From Pseudomonas haemolytica (GTDB lineage: Bacteria; Pseudomonadota; Gammaproteobacteria; Pseudomonadales; Pseudomonadaceae), in assembly GCF_009659625.1 (NCBI RefSeq), contig NZ_VOIW01000001.1, forward strand, positions 372,001 through 436,000: a stretch of DNA of 64,000 nt. Reading direction: 5' to 3'. Below are positions 35,079 through 43,649 of this stretch, piece by piece. The notes beneath the pieces were generated by a model, which was given only the letters and a program-made list of their open reading frames with translations, was not told the DNA's origin and did no database searches. Both the position numbers and the translations under genes were made by a program. Each line of letters begins with the position of its first letter. The first letter of the stretch is position 1.

Positions 35079-35198
35079 CGCGATCACTCCATAAGCATCG
35101 GCATGCTTTAGAGAACAAGAATTGTTCGCATTGTAGGGCGCAGGACAAGGTTCGGCAATCCGCCCGCGCAGGTGATTCATCCGTTCTCTTTTGCTTAT

Positions 35199-35217
35199 GA
35201 GAATATTTATCATTAAT
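35199..35217. promoter_or_regulatory. Fur-like box in the divergent fecI / PepSY-operon promoter
   Basis: GAGAATATTTATCATTAAT matches 13 of 19 positions of the Fur consensus GATAATGATAATCATTATC, with the right half nearly complete. It lies between the minus-strand fecI gene and the plus-strand operon starting at 35249, so one repressor site could control both arms. Confidence 0.6.
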
Positions 35218-35248
35218 ATTGCGCGCTGATTAACTTGGCGCCTGCCGC

Positions 35249-35551
35249 ATGAAAAGCAAAACCTCATTGCCCGTTCCCTATCGCCTCGCCGTCACCTCGC
35301 GTGTGCTGGCGGCCGTTGTCGGCGGCTACTTGATGGCGTCCCTGGCCGCCATCTGCCTGGCCCTCTGGCTGCCCACCTCCCGCGCCGATGCGGTGGTCAC
35401 CGGCATGATGAGTTCGTTTGTGTTCTACCTGCTGGCGGTACTCTGGTGCTTCGCCTGCCGTACGGCGTGGCGTGCCTGGGCAGGGGTGATGGTGCCGAGT
35501 GCGCTGTTCGCCACCCTGGCCGGTGTAGGTTTCTGGATGGTGCGCACATGA
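35249..35551 (+). CDS. DUF3649 small membrane protein
   Basis: A 100-residue inner membrane protein with three predicted helices (about 18-42, 50-70, 75-96). It matches the DUF3649 family, which in pseudomonads is found at the head of iron-uptake operons before a PepSY membrane protein. Function is unknown; a role with the PepSY protein in ferric-siderophore reduction or iron release is inference from context. The stop overlaps the next start by four bases (ATGA), which implies translational coupling. It lies just downstream of the Fur-like box. Confidence 0.8.
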   Translation: MKSKTSLPVPYRLAVTSRVLAAVVGGYLMASLAAICLALWLPTSRADAVVTGMMSSFVFYLLAVLWCFACRTAWRAWAGVMVPSALFATLAGVGFWMVRT

Positions 35552-37122
35552 AAGAGGGCTTTCGCCAGGCCATGGCCTGGCTGCACACCTGGGCCGGTTT
35601 GATCTTCGGCTGGCTGCTGTTCGCGATTTTCCTGACCGGCACCCTGGCCTATTTCAAAGACGAAATAACCCATTGGATGCAGCCCGAAGTGCAGGCCCAT
35701 CCCCTGGATGACGGGCGCAGCCTCGCCGTGGCGCAAAGCTATCTGCAACAGCAGGCGCCCACTGCTGCACGCTGGTTCATTACCTTGCCGACCAGCCGCG
35801 ACCCCGGCTTGTCGGTGATGTGGCAAGACAAGGTCGAGCCCGGCAAACGTGGCAACTTCATCCAGAAAGTCCTCGATCCTGTCACCGGCCAGCCCGTGCA
35901 GGCCCGTGAAAGCAAGGGCGGCGAGTTCTTCTATCGTTTCCACTTCCAGTTGCAAATGCCCTACCCGTGGGGTCGCTGGCTGTCGACCATCGCGGCCATG
36001 GTGATGTTTGTCGCGCTGATCACCGGCATCATCACCCACAAGAAAATCTTCAAGGACTTCTTCACCTTCCGTCCGCGCAAAGGCCAGCGCTCCTGGCTGG
36101 ACGGGCACAACGCGGTGGGTGTGCTGGTGCTGCCGTTTCACCTGATGATCACCTACAGCAGCCTGGTGATTTTCATGAACATGGTCATGCCCGCGCCGAT
36201 CATGGCGTCCTACGGCGATGACAGCCGGGCGTTCTTCAATGAGTTGTTCCCCAGCACCAATAACGCGGCGGCCCTCGGCCAACCGGGGCAGTTACTGCCG
36301 TTAATGCCGATGTACCAACAGGCACGGGAGCAGTGGGCGGGCGGCCATGTGGGGCGCGTGGCGGTCAACAACCCCAGCGATGTCAACGCCTCGGTCAATG
36401 TGTTTCGCGCCGGCTCCGATAGCGTAGTGCATGCCTCAGGCAGCACCTTGTCGTTCAACGGCACCACCGGCGAGCTGTTGCACGCCAGTGGGGAGTCGTC
36501 TTTGCCTGCGGTGATCGGTGGCAGTTTCTACGGTTTGCACATGGGCCATTTCGCCGGACCGGTGCTGCGTTGGCTGTACTTTATCTGCGGCCTGGCGGGC
36601 ACGGCGATGATTGGCACCGGGCTGGTGATCTGGCTCGGCAAGCGCCAGCTCAAGCACGCCAAGAGCGGCGTGATGCCCTTTGAGCTGCGCCTGGTGGAAG
36701 TGCTGAATATCGCCAGCATGTCCGGCTTGATGATCGCGATCGCCGCGTTCTTCTGGGCCAACCGGCTGTTGCCGGTGAGCTTCGCCGAACGCTCCGACTG
36801 GGAAGTGCAGGCGTTCTTTATCGCCTGGGGCCTGAGTGTGATCCACGCCATGCTGCGTCGCGGTCGCCAGGGCTGGGTCGAACAACTGAGCATCGGCGCG
36901 TTGCTGTTTGCGGCGATCCCGCTGCTTAACGCCCTCACCACCTCGCAGCACTTGGGTGTTTCCCTTATGAACGGCGACTGGGCCATGGCCGGCTTCGACC
37001 TGACCTGCCTGGCCAGCGGCGTGTTCCTCGCCTGGGCGGCCTGGAAGATGCACCATCGCGCCGCACCGCAACCCAAGGCCGAACGTGCGCGTGGGTTGAC
37101 GCTCAAGCAGGAGGCCAACTGA
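35548..37122 (+). CDS. PepSY-associated transmembrane protein (iron-uptake operon)
   Basis: A 524-residue inner membrane protein of the PepSY-TM family. MKEGFRQAMAWLHTWAGLIFGWLLFAIFLTGTLAYFKDEI is the typical first helix, with a histidine that could bind heme. Further helices occur at about 150-175, 190-215, 340-365, and a C-terminal bundle occupies 385-505. Large periplasmic loops separate them. Members such as FoxB-like proteins act as inner membrane reductases that release iron from siderophores; that role is inferred here from the surrounding receptor and FecIR genes. It overlaps DUF3649 by four bases and DUF3325 by one base. Confidence 0.87.
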   Translation: MKEGFRQAMAWLHTWAGLIFGWLLFAIFLTGTLAYFKDEITHWMQPEVQAHPLDDGRSLAVAQSYLQQQAPTAARWFITLPTSRDPGLSVMWQDKVEPGKRGNFIQKVLDPVTGQPVQARESKGGEFFYRFHFQLQMPYPWGRWLSTIAAMVMFVALITGIITHKKIFKDFFTFRPRKGQRSWLDGHNAVGVLVLPFHLMITYSSLVIFMNMVMPAPIMASYGDDSRAFFNELFPSTNNAAALGQPGQLLPLMPMYQQAREQWAGGHVGRVAVNNPSDVNASVNVFRAGSDSVVHASGSTLSFNGTTGELLHASGESSLPAVIGGSFYGLHMGHFAGPVLRWLYFICGLAGTAMIGTGLVIWLGKRQLKHAKSGVMPFELRLVEVLNIASMSGLMIAIAAFFWANRLLPVSFAERSDWEVQAFFIAWGLSVIHAMLRRGRQGWVEQLSIGALLFAAIPLLNALTTSQHLGVSLMNGDWAMAGFDLTCLASGVFLAWAAWKMHHRAAPQPKAERARGLTLKQEAN

Positions 37123-37448
37123 TGCTCCTCGCGCTGCTGATGTGCTACGCCGGGTTTACCGCACTGTGCCTGTCCACCGATCGTCACCACGGCGAGCTGC
37201 TGCACAGTAAACCCTCGCCCGCTCGGCGCCTGGGGCTGCGGCTGGGCGGTTGGTTGCTGCTGATTGTCTCGATCTGGCCAGCGGTGCTTGCCGCAGGCTG
37301 GAGCCAGGGCCTGGTGGAGTGGTGTGCGGTATTGATGCTCAGCGCCTTGGTGCTGGTGTTGCTGTTGCCGTATCGGCCGAGGCTGGCCTTGACCCTGGCG
37401 GGCGTCGGCTTGCTGGCCAGCCCTGTTGCGGCGTTCGCCCTGTCCTGA
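37122..37448 (+). CDS. DUF3325 small membrane protein
   Basis: A 108-residue protein with three or four predicted helices and the family pattern CYAGFTALCLSTDRHHGELL near the N-terminus. It is translated from ATG 37122, which shares its A with the stop of the PepSY gene. DUF3325 proteins usually accompany PepSY-TM and DUF3649 proteins, so the three probably form one membrane complex. No enzymatic motif is seen. Confidence 0.82.
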   Translation: MLLALLMCYAGFTALCLSTDRHHGELLHSKPSPARRLGLRLGGWLLLIVSIWPAVLAAGWSQGLVEWCAVLMLSALVLVLLLPYRPRLALTLAGVGLLASPVAAFALS

Positions 37449-37455
37449 GGCTGCC

Positions 37456-38034
37456 ATGATGATCAGCACTCCGCCGGAACCCCAGGACAATCCGCACACC
37501 GATGCGGCCGGTGGGCGTGCGCATTTCCTGCAGGTGTTCTTGTCCCAGCGTTCGCAAATGGAGGCGCTGGTCAGCCGCCGTGTCGGTTGCCGCGCCACCG
37601 CGGCCGACCTGGTGCAGGATTTGTTCCTGCGCTTCTGGCGTCGCCCCTTGGTTCAGGTTGAAGAACTCAGCACCTACCTGCTGCGCTGCGCCGGCAATAT
37701 CGCCATCGACCACCTGCGCAGCGAAGGTGCGCGGGCCCGCAGCAGTGAAGGCTGGTTGCCCGAACAGCCAGATCACCAGGGTTGCGAACCGCAGGCGGCG
37801 CTGGAAGCGGGTAACGACCTGCGCCATGTGGAGGCTGCCTTGCGCAGTTTGCCCGAGCGCACCCGCCAGATTTTCCTGCTTAACCGTATCCACGGGCGCA
37901 AGTACGCAGAAATTGCCAAGGCCATGGGGCTGTCCCAAAGTGCCGTGGAAAAACATATGATGCGCGCCCTCGAAGCCTGCAAGGCCAGCCTTCGTGAACC
38001 ATCGCCGCCACGCACGCCAGGGAAAGCACCGTGA
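37456..38034 (+). CDS. ECF sigma factor, second FecI-type
   Basis: A 192-residue ECF sigma factor. Region 2 has FLSQRSQMEALVSRRVGCRATAADLVQDLFLRFWRRP and region 4 has LPERTRQIFLLNRIHGRKYAEIAKAMGLSQSAVEKHMMRAL. It carries a longer N-terminal extension than the first FecI. GAGG lies five bases before ATG 37456; ATG 37459 is also possible. It follows DUF3325 by seven bases and overlaps its FecR partner by four, so it is made from the Fur-controlled operon. Its target promoter is presumably in the gap before the receptor at 39163. Confidence 0.92.
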   Translation: MMISTPPEPQDNPHTDAAGGRAHFLQVFLSQRSQMEALVSRRVGCRATAADLVQDLFLRFWRRPLVQVEELSTYLLRCAGNIAIDHLRSEGARARSSEGWLPEQPDHQGCEPQAALEAGNDLRHVEAALRSLPERTRQIFLLNRIHGRKYAEIAKAMGLSQSAVEKHMMRALEACKASLREPSPPRTPGKAP

Positions 38035-39008
38035 ACGTTATGCCCACGCCCGCCCAGGAGCAGGCCGCCCTCGATTGGCTGAGCCTGCTGCATGACCAGC
38101 CCAGCAGCGGCGACCAGGCCACGTTCAGCCGCTGGCTGCGCGCCGACCCCGCGCATGTCGAGGCCTACGCCCAGGCCCAGGTGCTGTGGGAGCTGAGCGA
38201 AGTGCCCGCCCGCAAGCTGGCCGATGAGGATGCGCTGGCCTTGCAGGCCTACCTCAATAAAATGAACATCGCCAAGCGCTCCCGTGCAGTGCGCTGGTCC
38301 GGCGCCTTGGCCATGGCCGCCTGCCTGCTGGTGATGGTGTCGATGGGCGCCGGTTGGCAGCCGTCGCGCTGGGTCGATGAACTGGGTGCCGATTACGTGA
38401 CGGCGCCGGGGGAGGTGAAGACCTTCACCCTGGCCGATCACTCCAGGGTCACCCTCGACGCCGACAGTGCCATCGCTGTGGATTACAGCCATGGCGAACG
38501 GCATATCCAAATGCGGCGTGGTGCGGGCTTTTTCAGCGTGACCCACACCGGCCAGTCCTTCGTGGTGCAGGCGCGTGGCGGTGAAGCGCGGGTACTGGGC
38601 ACGCAGTTTGAGGTTCGCCTGCAACCGGCCGGGGCCGAGGTCACCGTGTTGTCCGGCCGGGTAGGGGTGACGCCATCGAAGCAAGGCCAGCAGCAGGTTC
38701 TGACAGCGGGCCAGCAAGTGGCCTACGCCGATGGTGTCGCCGATGCCCTGCACGCTGTCGACGGCGAATCCCGCCTGGCCTGGCGCGATGGCTGGCTCAA
38801 CTACTACAAGGCGCCGCTGGCCGATGTAGTCGAGGATTTGCGTCGTTATTACCCTGGCCGAATTCTTCTGCTCAATGACGAAATGGGCGCCAAGCGCGTC
38901 AGCGGCAGTTTCCCGAGCAAAGACCCGGTGGCGGCCTTGAACGCCTTGCAAGCAGTGCTGGGCTTTGAACAGCACAGGCTGCTGGGGCGCGTCATCGTGT
39001 TGCGCTAG
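38031..39008 (+). CDS. FecR-family sigma factor regulator, second copy
   Basis: A 325-residue single-pass membrane regulator starting at GTG 38031. The cytoplasmic DUF4880-like part (ALDWLSLLHDQPSSGDQATFSRWLRADPAHVEAYAQAQ, 10-55) is followed by a membrane helix (about 88-106). The periplasmic FecR domain (GEVKTFTLADHSRVTLDADSAIAVDYSHGERHIQMRRGAGFFSV) and a C-terminal STN-like domain (APLADVVEDLRRYYPGRI, about 250-325) complete it. The downstream receptor lacks an N-terminal signalling domain, so the source of the activating signal is unclear. Confidence 0.92.
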   Translation: MNVMPTPAQEQAALDWLSLLHDQPSSGDQATFSRWLRADPAHVEAYAQAQVLWELSEVPARKLADEDALALQAYLNKMNIAKRSRAVRWSGALAMAACLLVMVSMGAGWQPSRWVDELGADYVTAPGEVKTFTLADHSRVTLDADSAIAVDYSHGERHIQMRRGAGFFSVTHTGQSFVVQARGGEARVLGTQFEVRLQPAGAEVTVLSGRVGVTPSKQGQQQVLTAGQQVAYADGVADALHAVDGESRLAWRDGWLNYYKAPLADVVEDLRRYYPGRILLLNDEMGAKRVSGSFPSKDPVAALNALQAVLGFEQHRLLGRVIVLR

Positions 39009-39162
39009 GCGCAGAACCGTTCACCGAACCTTCATCGCAATCACCAAAACCTGTCACCAAACGGTTACACGTGCCGTGGATCATCCCTGGGTTCCTGAGC
39101 AAGTGGTCAGGAAGAGCACCTCTGCCCCATACAACACAACAATGTCAGTAAGGGATCTACAC

Positions 39163-41403
39163 GTGAACTACAACACTCTTTATGCCCTGCTTCTGGCATC
39201 GGGCCTGGGCGGCTTTGCGCCGCTGGTGATGGCTGATGACACACAGGACGTGGGTTCGGTAAACGTTGCCGGCAAGCAAACCCTGGGCAACGGCCACATG
39301 ATTCGCGAAGAAAGTGCCAAGGCGCGCTCGACGGTGACCAAGGAAGCCATGGACGAAATGTCGGCCACCGCCAACGCCATCGACAAGCTCAAATACACCC
39401 CGGGCATCAACGTTTCCAGCGACGACGCCAGCGGTACCAGCGGCACCAACTTCACCATGCGTGGCATGAGTTCGGACCAGGTCGGTGTTTCGGTGGACGG
39501 CGTACCGATCAACGATTCAGGCAACTACAGCGTGTACTCCAACCAGTTGGGTGACCCGGAAAACCTCGCCGAGGTATTCGCCACCCAGGGTTCCTCCGAG
39601 GCCGACGGCCCGCACATCGGCTCCAGCGGCGGCAATATCGGCATGATCACCATCCGGCCGACCAAGGACGCCGGGGTGTTCGCCAAGCAGATCGTCGGCG
39701 CCAATGCCCTGCGCAAAACGTTCGTGCGGGCGAACACCGGTGATTTTGGTGGCCTGAAAACCTGGGTCTCGGCGTCACACCTGGAAGGGGACAAGTGGCG
39801 CGGCAAGGGCACCCTACGCAGCGATAAAATCGAGTGGAGCAGCCTGTTTGAAGGTGACAACGGCAACTCCACACTGGCCACGGTGAAGTACAACAAACAG
39901 GAAAACTACAACTACAACAGCCTGAGCAAGTCGCAGTTCGACAATGAGGGACGGCGCAAGGACTACGCCGAAAGCCCGGTGTATAAGGCCGGCTTGTTGT
40001 CTGCCTCCTACAAACTCAACCGCAACCCATTCGAAAGCGTCAACGCCACGCTGACCCAGCGCTGGCAGCTTCAGGACAATTTGTCGCTGACTGTCACGCC
40101 GTACTACTACTGGTCCAATGGTGGCAGCTTCAGCGGCCAGACCGCCTCCAGCCTGGGGCCGAAGTCCGACAAGGCCGGCAACTACGACCTGAGTAACTTG
40201 CAATCGGCCAACTACTATCGCCCGTCATGGACCGAGACCTGGCGTCCCGGTGTCACGGCCAAAATGAAGTGGGACATCAACGAAGAGCACAGCCTGGACT
40301 ATGGCTACTGGTATGAACGCGCACGCCAGCGCCAGACTCAGCCATTTATCGGGATCAACGGCGAAGGCGCGCCGGATGATGTGTGGGGCGACTACAACAG
40401 CGGCGGCCAGGTGGTCGACAAGAACGGTGCGACCGTACAAGGCCGCCACTACTACACCGTCACCCCGTCGCAGAAACTCTGGGTACAGGACAGCTGGCAA
40501 GCCACGCCAGACCTGAGTTTTGTCGGTGGCGTGGCCTACCAATACGTCGAGCGTGACGGCAACAACCTCGGCAGCCTTTACGACAAATCGGAAAAACGTA
40601 ACACCCGCTATCATCAGTTTTTGCCCAGCTTCAGCGCCAAGTACCAGGTCGATGAGAGCAACCAGGCGTTCTACAACGTCACCCGCAACATGCGTACGCC
40701 ACCCAACTATGTGCTGTACAACAAGGGCGACTCCGTCAGCCTCAAGTCCGAGTTGAGCTGGAACCAGGAACTGGGCTGGCGCTACACCGAAGACGACATG
40801 GCGTTGAGCGCAACCCTGTTCTACATCAGCTTCAAGGATCGCCAAGTGTCGACCACCGACGCCGCCGGTGACTACATGGTGCTCAACGTCGGCAGCGTCG
40901 CTAACAAGGGCCTTGAGCTGGAGTGGAGTGGCCTGTTGCCGCATAACTTCAACTACTACGCGTCTTATACCTACACCAAGTCCGAGCAGAAGGACGATTT
41001 GCTCAGCAAGAATGTGCTGCTTCCGACCTCGGGCAACCAATTGGCCAATGTGCCGGAAAACATGTTCAACCTGGTGTTCGGGTATGACGACTCGCGGTTC
41101 TACGGCAACATTGCGGGCAAGTACGTCGGCAGCTTCTACGGCGATTTGACCAACAAGGAAAAAATCGAAGGCCGCACGGTGTTTGACCTCAACGCCGGTA
41201 TCTATTTGCCGGTGGACAAGAAAGTCATCAAGTCGGCCACCCTGCGCTTGTCGATGCTCAACGTTTTCGACAAGGAATACCTCAGCTCGGCGCGCACCGT
41301 GGCGTTCAACTCGGCCCCGGTCAATGGCCTGGCGCCAAGCACGGCGTATTACAACGTGGGGGAGGAGCGCACGGCGATGGTGTCTCTGGAAGCCAACTTC
41401 TAA
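39163..41403 (+). CDS. TonB-dependent receptor without STN domain
   Basis: Outer membrane receptor of about 746 residues. The signal peptide ends near residue 24 (LVMADD). The mature protein begins directly with a TonB-box region (VGSVNVAGKQTLG) and a plug (TKEAMDEMSATANAIDKLKYTPGINVSSDDASG, FTMRGMSSDQVGVSVDGVPINDSG), with no STN signalling domain. A barrel rich in tyrosine and asparagine follows, ending in VSLEANF. GTG 39163 has AAGGGA upstream; ATG 39142 is in frame and poorer. It follows the second ECF/FecR pair by 154 bases. The substrate is unknown; iron uptake is inferred from the operon. Confidence 0.88.
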   Translation: MNYNTLYALLLASGLGGFAPLVMADDTQDVGSVNVAGKQTLGNGHMIREESAKARSTVTKEAMDEMSATANAIDKLKYTPGINVSSDDASGTSGTNFTMRGMSSDQVGVSVDGVPINDSGNYSVYSNQLGDPENLAEVFATQGSSEADGPHIGSSGGNIGMITIRPTKDAGVFAKQIVGANALRKTFVRANTGDFGGLKTWVSASHLEGDKWRGKGTLRSDKIEWSSLFEGDNGNSTLATVKYNKQENYNYNSLSKSQFDNEGRRKDYAESPVYKAGLLSASYKLNRNPFESVNATLTQRWQLQDNLSLTVTPYYYWSNGGSFSGQTASSLGPKSDKAGNYDLSNLQSANYYRPSWTETWRPGVTAKMKWDINEEHSLDYGYWYERARQRQTQPFIGINGEGAPDDVWGDYNSGGQVVDKNGATVQGRHYYTVTPSQKLWVQDSWQATPDLSFVGGVAYQYVERDGNNLGSLYDKSEKRNTRYHQFLPSFSAKYQVDESNQAFYNVTRNMRTPPNYVLYNKGDSVSLKSELSWNQELGWRYTEDDMALSATLFYISFKDRQVSTTDAAGDYMVLNVGSVANKGLELEWSGLLPHNFNYYASYTYTKSEQKDDLLSKNVLLPTSGNQLANVPENMFNLVFGYDDSRFYGNIAGKYVGSFYGDLTNKEKIEGRTVFDLNAGIYLPVDKKVIKSATLRLSMLNVFDKEYLSSARTVAFNSAPVNGLAPSTAYYNVGEERTAMVSLEANF

Positions 41404-41420
41404 GACCACCACACAACCAA

Positions 41421-41511
41421 ATGTGGGAGGGGGCTTGCTCCCGATAGCAGTGTGTCAGTCAGCCCTTCTGTTGCTGACACACCGCAATCGGGAGCAAGCC
41501 CCCTCCCACAT
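41421..41511. repeat. REPIN
   Basis: About 91 bases: ATGTGGGAGGGGGCTTGCTC on the left and the exact inverted copy on the right, with inner arms GTGTGTCAGTCAGC and GCTGACACAC also pairing. It lies between the convergent TonB receptor and glutaredoxin genes. Confidence 0.92.
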
Positions 41512-41538
41512 TTGATCCACGGTGTTTCAGGAACTAGG

Positions 41539-41889
41539 TTATTTCAGGGCCGCCATGATCGCATCCGGGTTGTAGTCGCGAATCAACGTGCCATTGACGT
41601 CCACAAACGGAATCCCACCGCCGCCCAACGCCTCATACGCCTTGCGCGCCTGGGCGTCTTTCTCGATATCCAGCGCCTGGTAAGGAATACCCTTCTGGTC
41701 CAGAAAACGCCGGATCTGTTTGCAGTACCCACACCACTCGGTGGCATAGAGCACCACGCGTGCCGAGGCGCGTACCTGCTCCGACACCACCTGGGACGGG
41801 TTGAACAGCCGTTCGACCTTGCCCCAGTTCTGAATCACTACCACCACCAGCAACACCAGCAGGACTTTCTTGAACACCCCGCCCAGCAT
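41539..41889 (-). CDS. Membrane-anchored glutaredoxin-family protein
   Basis: A 116-residue protein with an N-terminal hydrophobic anchor (KKVLLVLLVVVVIQNWGK, about 7-24) and a glutaredoxin domain (about 42-116) with the active site CGYC (YATEWCGYCKQIRRFLDQKGI). The cis-proline segment GGGGIPFVDVNG follows. It probably reduces disulfides at the membrane; which face is not certain from sequence. The start ATG overlaps the yejK stop, so it is co-translated with the nucleoid protein gene, a common but unexplained pairing in pseudomonads. Confidence 0.88.
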   Translation of the reverse strand: MLGGVFKKVLLVLLVVVVIQNWGKVERLFNPSQVVSEQVRASARVVLYATEWCGYCKQIRRFLDQKGIPYQALDIEKDAQARKAYEALGGGGIPFVDVNGTLIRDYNPDAIMAALK

Positions 41890-42893
41890 CAGTTACGGCG
41901 CTTTAGCTGGTCGGTCAGTTGGGTCGGCAGGCCCTTGATGATCAAGGTGCCGGCGGCTTCGTCGTACTCGATCTTGTCGCCCAGCAGGTGCGCTTCAAAG
42001 CTGATCGACAAGCCCTCGGCGCGCCCGGTGAAGCGGCGGAACTGGTTGAGGGTGCGTTTGTCCGCCGGGATTTCCGGTGACAGGCCATAGTCCTTGTTGC
42101 GGATATGGTCGTAGAAGGCTTTTGGCCGATCTTCATCGATCAAGCCGGAGAGTTCTTCCAGGCCCATCGGTTCACCGAGCTTGGCCTGGCTGCTGGCGTA
42201 GTCCACCAGGGTCTTGGTTTTTTCGCGGGCGGATTCGTCAGGCAGGTCTTCGCTTTCAACGAAGTCACTGAAGGCCTTGAGCAGCGTGCGGGTTTCGCCG
42301 GGGCCGTCGACGCCTTCCTGGCAGCCGATGAAGTCGCGGAAGTACTCCGAGACCTTCTTGCCGTTCTTGCCTTTGATAAAGGAGATGTATTGCTTGGACT
42401 GCTTGTTGTTCTGCCATTCGGAGACGTTGATGCGCGCCGCCAGGTGCAACTGGCCCAGGTCCAGGTGACGCGACGGCGTCACGTCCAGCTCATCGGTCAC
42501 CGCCACGCCTTCACTGTGGTGCAGCAGGGCGATGGCCAGGTAGTCGGTCATGCCTTGCTGGTAGTGGGCAAACAGCACGTGGCCGCCGGTGGAAAGGTTG
42601 GATTCTTCCATCAGCTTTTGCAGGTGCTCCACGGCGATACGACTGAAGCTGGTGAAATCCTGGCCACCGTCAAAGTATTCTTTCAACCAGCCGCTGAACG
42701 GGTGCGCGCCGGACTCGGCATGGAAGAAACCCCAGGCCTTGCCTTGTTTGGCGTTGTAGCTCTCGTTGAGGTCGGCAAGCATGTTCTCGATGGCGGCTGA
42801 CTCGGCAAGCTCGGAGTCGCGGGCATGGAGAACTGCGGGTGTGCCGTCGGGTTTTTTGTCGATCAGGTGGACGATGCAATGACGGATCGGCAT
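41889..42893 (-). CDS. yejK: Nucleoid-associated protein YejK/NdpA
   Basis: A 334-residue nucleoid-associated protein of the NdpA family. It begins [17 protein letters not shown], and other landmarks are [38 protein letters not shown] and [15 protein letters not shown]. The E. coli protein co-purifies with the nucleoid and affects topology enzymes. ATG 42893 was chosen as it begins the conserved sequence; the frame continues 23 codons upstream without conservation. It is first in a two-gene unit with the glutaredoxin and divergent from an HU gene across a 396-base gap. Confidence 0.93.
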   Translation of the reverse strand: MPIRHCIVHLIDKKPDGTPAVLHARDSELAESAAIENMLADLNESYNAKQGKAWGFFHAESGAHPFSGWLKEYFDGGQDFTSFSRIAVEHLQKLMEESNLSTGGHVLFAHYQQGMTDYLAIALLHHSEGVAVTDELDVTPSRHLDLGQLHLAARINVSEWQNNKQSKQYISFIKGKNGKKVSEYFRDFIGCQEGVDGPGETRTLLKAFSDFVESEDLPDESAREKTKTLVDYASSQAKLGEPMGLEELSGLIDEDRPKAFYDHIRNKDYGLSPEIPADKRTLNQFRRFTGRAEGLSISFEAHLLGDKIEYDEAAGTLIIKGLPTQLTDQLKRRN

Positions 42894-43289
42894 AGGCTTC
42901 TCGGCTGGTTGAAGGGGGAGCGGTTGGCCTCCCCGAAAAGTCGCCCAGTGTACCGCACCCATTGGTCAAGACGTGCCTTGAAGCGCGTTTTGGCCCCCTC
43001 CGACCGGCCATATGCCTTTTTTTCACGGTTTAGAGCGATAAAGCTGACCAAATGGGTATGTTGAGGCGGATATTTCCCCGTCTCTGTGCTAGTTTTGCCC
43101 CGTCTTACGCCAAGTCTCGGCGTTAAGCGTGCATTCAGCATTTGTCAGGTCGAACCAATCCCCGTTTCAAGCATCTATAACCCCGATCTCTGTGGTTATG
43201 GTCGGGGATGCCAGGCCATGACGGTCGGGCTCGACGGCTGACACTGCACTCTGCAATCCATATGAATTTGATAGGGAAGGAACACCACA
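42894..43289. other. Divergent regulatory region with leader hairpins, yejK / HU gene
   Basis: This 396-base gap has no convincing gene. Before the HU gene two hairpins can be drawn: ACGCC (43107-43111) with GGCGT (43119-43123), and CCCCGA (43181-43186) with TCGGGG (43202-43207). The second has extra outer pairing of CATC with GATG. They could be part of a long HU leader or of a small RNA. The HU ribosome site AAGGA lies just before 43290. Confidence 0.45.
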
Positions 43290-43571
43290 ATGGCTTTGAC
43301 TAAAGACCAACTGATCGCTGATATCGCTGAAGCTATCGACGCGCCAAAAACCACCGCGCGTGCTGCTCTGGATCAACTGGGCCAGATCGTTGCTGATCAG
43401 CTGGAAAACGGCGGCGAAATCACTCTGCCAGGCATTGGCAAGCTGAAAGTGACCGAGCGTCCTGCCCGTACTGGCCGTAACCCTTCGACTGGCGCTGCCA
43501 TCGAAATCGCTGCCAAGAAAGTTATCAAGCTGGTTGTGGCTAAAGGCCTGACCGACGCTGTTAACAAGTAA
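43290..43571 (+). CDS. HU-family DNA-binding protein
   Basis: A 93-residue histone-like protein with the full HU fold: MALTKDQLIADIAEAIDAPK (helix 1), the dimer core, and the DNA-binding arm GKLKVTERPARTGRNPSTGA with the intercalating proline of RNPSTG, followed by AKKVIKLVVAKGL. It bends and compacts DNA as a dimer. Location beside yejK and near valS suggests the third Pseudomonas HU gene (hupN in P. putida) rather than hupA or hupB; I am not certain of that name. AAGGAAC precedes the ATG and a strong terminator follows. Confidence 0.95.
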   Translation: MALTKDQLIADIAEAIDAPKTTARAALDQLGQIVADQLENGGEITLPGIGKLKVTERPARTGRNPSTGAAIEIAAKKVIKLVVAKGLTDAVNK

Positions 43572-43582
43572 GACGCAGTAAA

Positions 43583-43620
43583 AAAAACCGTGCTCCGGAG
43601 TGATCCGGGCACGGTTTTTT
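43583..43620. terminator. Terminator of the HU gene
   Basis: AAAAAACCGTGC (43583-43594) pairs with GCACGGTTTTTT (43609-43620). It has a strong stem and a T-run, and lies between the convergent HU and rlmF genes, so it can serve both. Confidence 0.9.
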
Positions 43621-43649
43621 GTTGCCTGCGGTTTTACCCTGATGAAGGG

